A DNA stretch of 64,000 nucleotides, from NCBI GenBank assembly GCA_003963145.1, contig RXJJ01000006.1:22455-86454 (forward strand). Reading direction: 5' to 3'. Made by a program: the position numbers and the translations under genes. The stretch comes from Bradyrhizobiaceae bacterium. GTDB lineage: Bacteria > Pseudomonadota > Alphaproteobacteria > Rhizobiales > Xanthobacteraceae. A model generated the notes under the pieces. That model made no database searches. It was given only the letters and a program-made list of their open reading frames with translations, and had not been told where the DNA came from. Within the stretch, counting starts at the first letter, position 1. The number at the start of each line of letters is the position of its first letter. Positions 63,249 to 64,000 of the stretch are shown piece after piece.

Positions 63249-63557
63249 TCAGCGCGATGCGCCCGCGTTGAACAGGCGGGAGATCAGCCAGATCGGGATC
63301 ACGATCACCGCGCCGAGCAGGAAATAGCGCCATAGCGTATTGATCGCGTCGAAACCGAGATTCCAGACCCAGTCGATCAGGCGGCGGATACTGGCGACGA
63401 TATTCCACGGATCGAGGCCGATGGTGGCGAGAACCACGCCGACCAGCACCGACATCAGAATCAGCCGCAGCAATACGCCAAGCGGGGAGCCGCCGAGAAA
63501 GCGCGACATCTGGTCGTCCCGCGCCGGCAATTCTCTCGCTTCGTCCTGCATCGTCAT
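63249..63557 (-). CDS. DUF6460 family small membrane protein
   Basis: 102 residues with two hydrophobic segments: LLRLILMSVLVGVVLATIGL and YFLLGAVIVIPIWLISRLF. The middle WNIVASIRRLIDWVWNLGFD is the DUF6460 pattern. Function unknown. It lies 29 bp upstream of the MATE gene on the same strand. Confidence 0.8.
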   Translation of the reverse strand: MTMQDEARELPARDDQMSRFLGGSPLGVLLRLILMSVLVGVVLATIGLDPWNIVASIRRLIDWVWNLGFDAINTLWRYFLLGAVIVIPIWLISRLFNAGASR

Positions 63558-63687
63558 CTCCCGAGGTTGTAAACGCGCGCATCATAGCACGATCGACGGC
63601 GCAATTGGTTGCGGAAAACATCGCCGTCAAGCATGCGAAGGCGGGGCGAGCAGGAAAATTTTCATGACAAGATTTTAATGCGCGCGA

Positions 63688-64000
63688 TCAGCTCGCAGTT
63701 TTGCGTAGCACGGCCTCGCCGGGAGCTTCCGTCTCCGTCTTCAGCATCCGCTCAAGAGTTTCGAGCCGGTCCGCCTCGCCGGGCGGTTTGTCCCAGCGCA
63801 GGCGATTGATTCGCGGAAACCGCATCGCGACGCCGGATTTGTGGCGCGGCGAGCGGGCAAGGCCTTCGAACGCCACCTCGAACACCAGCCCCTGATCCGG
63901 CTGGTGAACGATCTCGCGCACCGGGCCGAACTTCTCGATGGTGTTGCGGCGGATGAAACGGTCGATCTGGAGCAGCTCCTCGTCGGTGAAGCCGAAATAG
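63688..64000 (-). CDS. ATP-dependent DNA ligase, C-terminal part (partial)
   Basis: The frame is open to the window edge, so the gene begins beyond base 64000. The visible 103 residues read FGFTDEELLQIDRFIRRNTI, then FGPVREIVHQPDQGLVFEVA and RHKSGVAMRFPRINRLRWDK, the OB-fold end of a stand-alone ATP-dependent ligase (LigB/LigC-type of Rhizobiales, not NAD ligase). In this group it is usually encoded with an exonuclease/metallo-beta-lactamase gene, which would lie outside the window. Confidence 0.87.
   Translation of the reverse strand, partial: YFGFTDEELLQIDRFIRRNTIEKFGPVREIVHQPDQGLVFEVAFEGLARSPRHKSGVAMRFPRINRLRWDKPPGEADRLETLERMLKTETEAPGEAVLRKTAS

Noticed and set aside
1..64000. CRISPR array, rRNA operon or replication origin
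   Set aside because: I saw no regularly spaced direct repeats, no rRNA sequence and no cluster of DnaA-box or parS-like sites.

Overview
The window looks like a chromosomal segment from a Hyphomicrobiales alphaproteobacterium, most likely of the Bradyrhizobium/Afipia/Rhodopseudomonas family. This is an inference from GC-rich codon use, a GcrA cell-cycle regulator, an RpoE-ChrR type sigma/anti-sigma pair, a SAM-II riboswitch in front of metZ, a class I lysyl-tRNA synthetase, a D-tartrate dehydratase with the same residue numbering as the Bradyrhizobium enzyme, and an IS1595-family element. It starts inside otsA and ends inside an ATP-dependent DNA ligase gene.

Layout. 1-650: otsA 3' end and tRNA-Ser. 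776-6620: a membrane-lipid/photo-oxidative stress cluster: DUF1365 protein, FAD amine oxidase, ECF sigma factor, ChrR zinc anti-sigma factor, DUF1295 membrane protein, cyclopropane-synthase-like methyltransferase and DUF2177 protein. Three promoters of form TGATCC-N18-TATC (two divergent, one before the DUF2177 gene) show that the cluster is an autoregulated regulon. A cysW 3' remnant, a DMT exporter and a DUF971 protein follow.

8474-20591 is the least ordinary region. It holds a Crp/Fnr regulator, a taurine/nitrate-type ABC importer whose binding protein carries a NosL-like C-terminal domain, ferredoxin-NADP reductase, an AprA-like flavoprotein, an AprB-like 2[4Fe-4S] ferredoxin, a HEAT-repeat protein, a 7Fe ferredoxin, an AtzF-like amidase, a MEKHLA/PAS protein and D-tartrate dehydratase. 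The flavoprotein/ferredoxin/HEAT/reductase set reads as a complete electron-transfer chain serving an imported compound. I do not recognise the pathway as described.

20600-33000 carries iron uptake (feoAB behind an Irr-type box; tonB-exbD-exbB) and envelope genes (L,D-transpeptidase, polysaccharide deacetylase, OmpA/BON protein, UPF0104-type membrane protein). 31615-38344 is the phosphate regulon phoR-pstSCAB-phoU-phoB with a Pho box and two strong hairpins. Then come gcrA, argD-argF-hslO, apaG, an OpgC acyltransferase with two SGNH proteins (one without the catalytic residues), metZ under a SAM-II riboswitch, dcd, tRNA-Gly and an SCO protein.

50438-56395 is a glycosyltransferase gene split by a 3,864-bp IS1595-family element (51506-55369; 24-bp perfect inverted repeats; 8-bp target duplication GGATAGTC). 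The element carries a transposase plus five other genes, including a Fic protein and its small upstream partner. The host gene also has an apparent frameshift. The rest is housekeeping: a solute-binding protein, lysS, ybaK, an S24 repressor, DUF952, pyrD, a MATE exporter, DUF6460 and the ligase 3' end.
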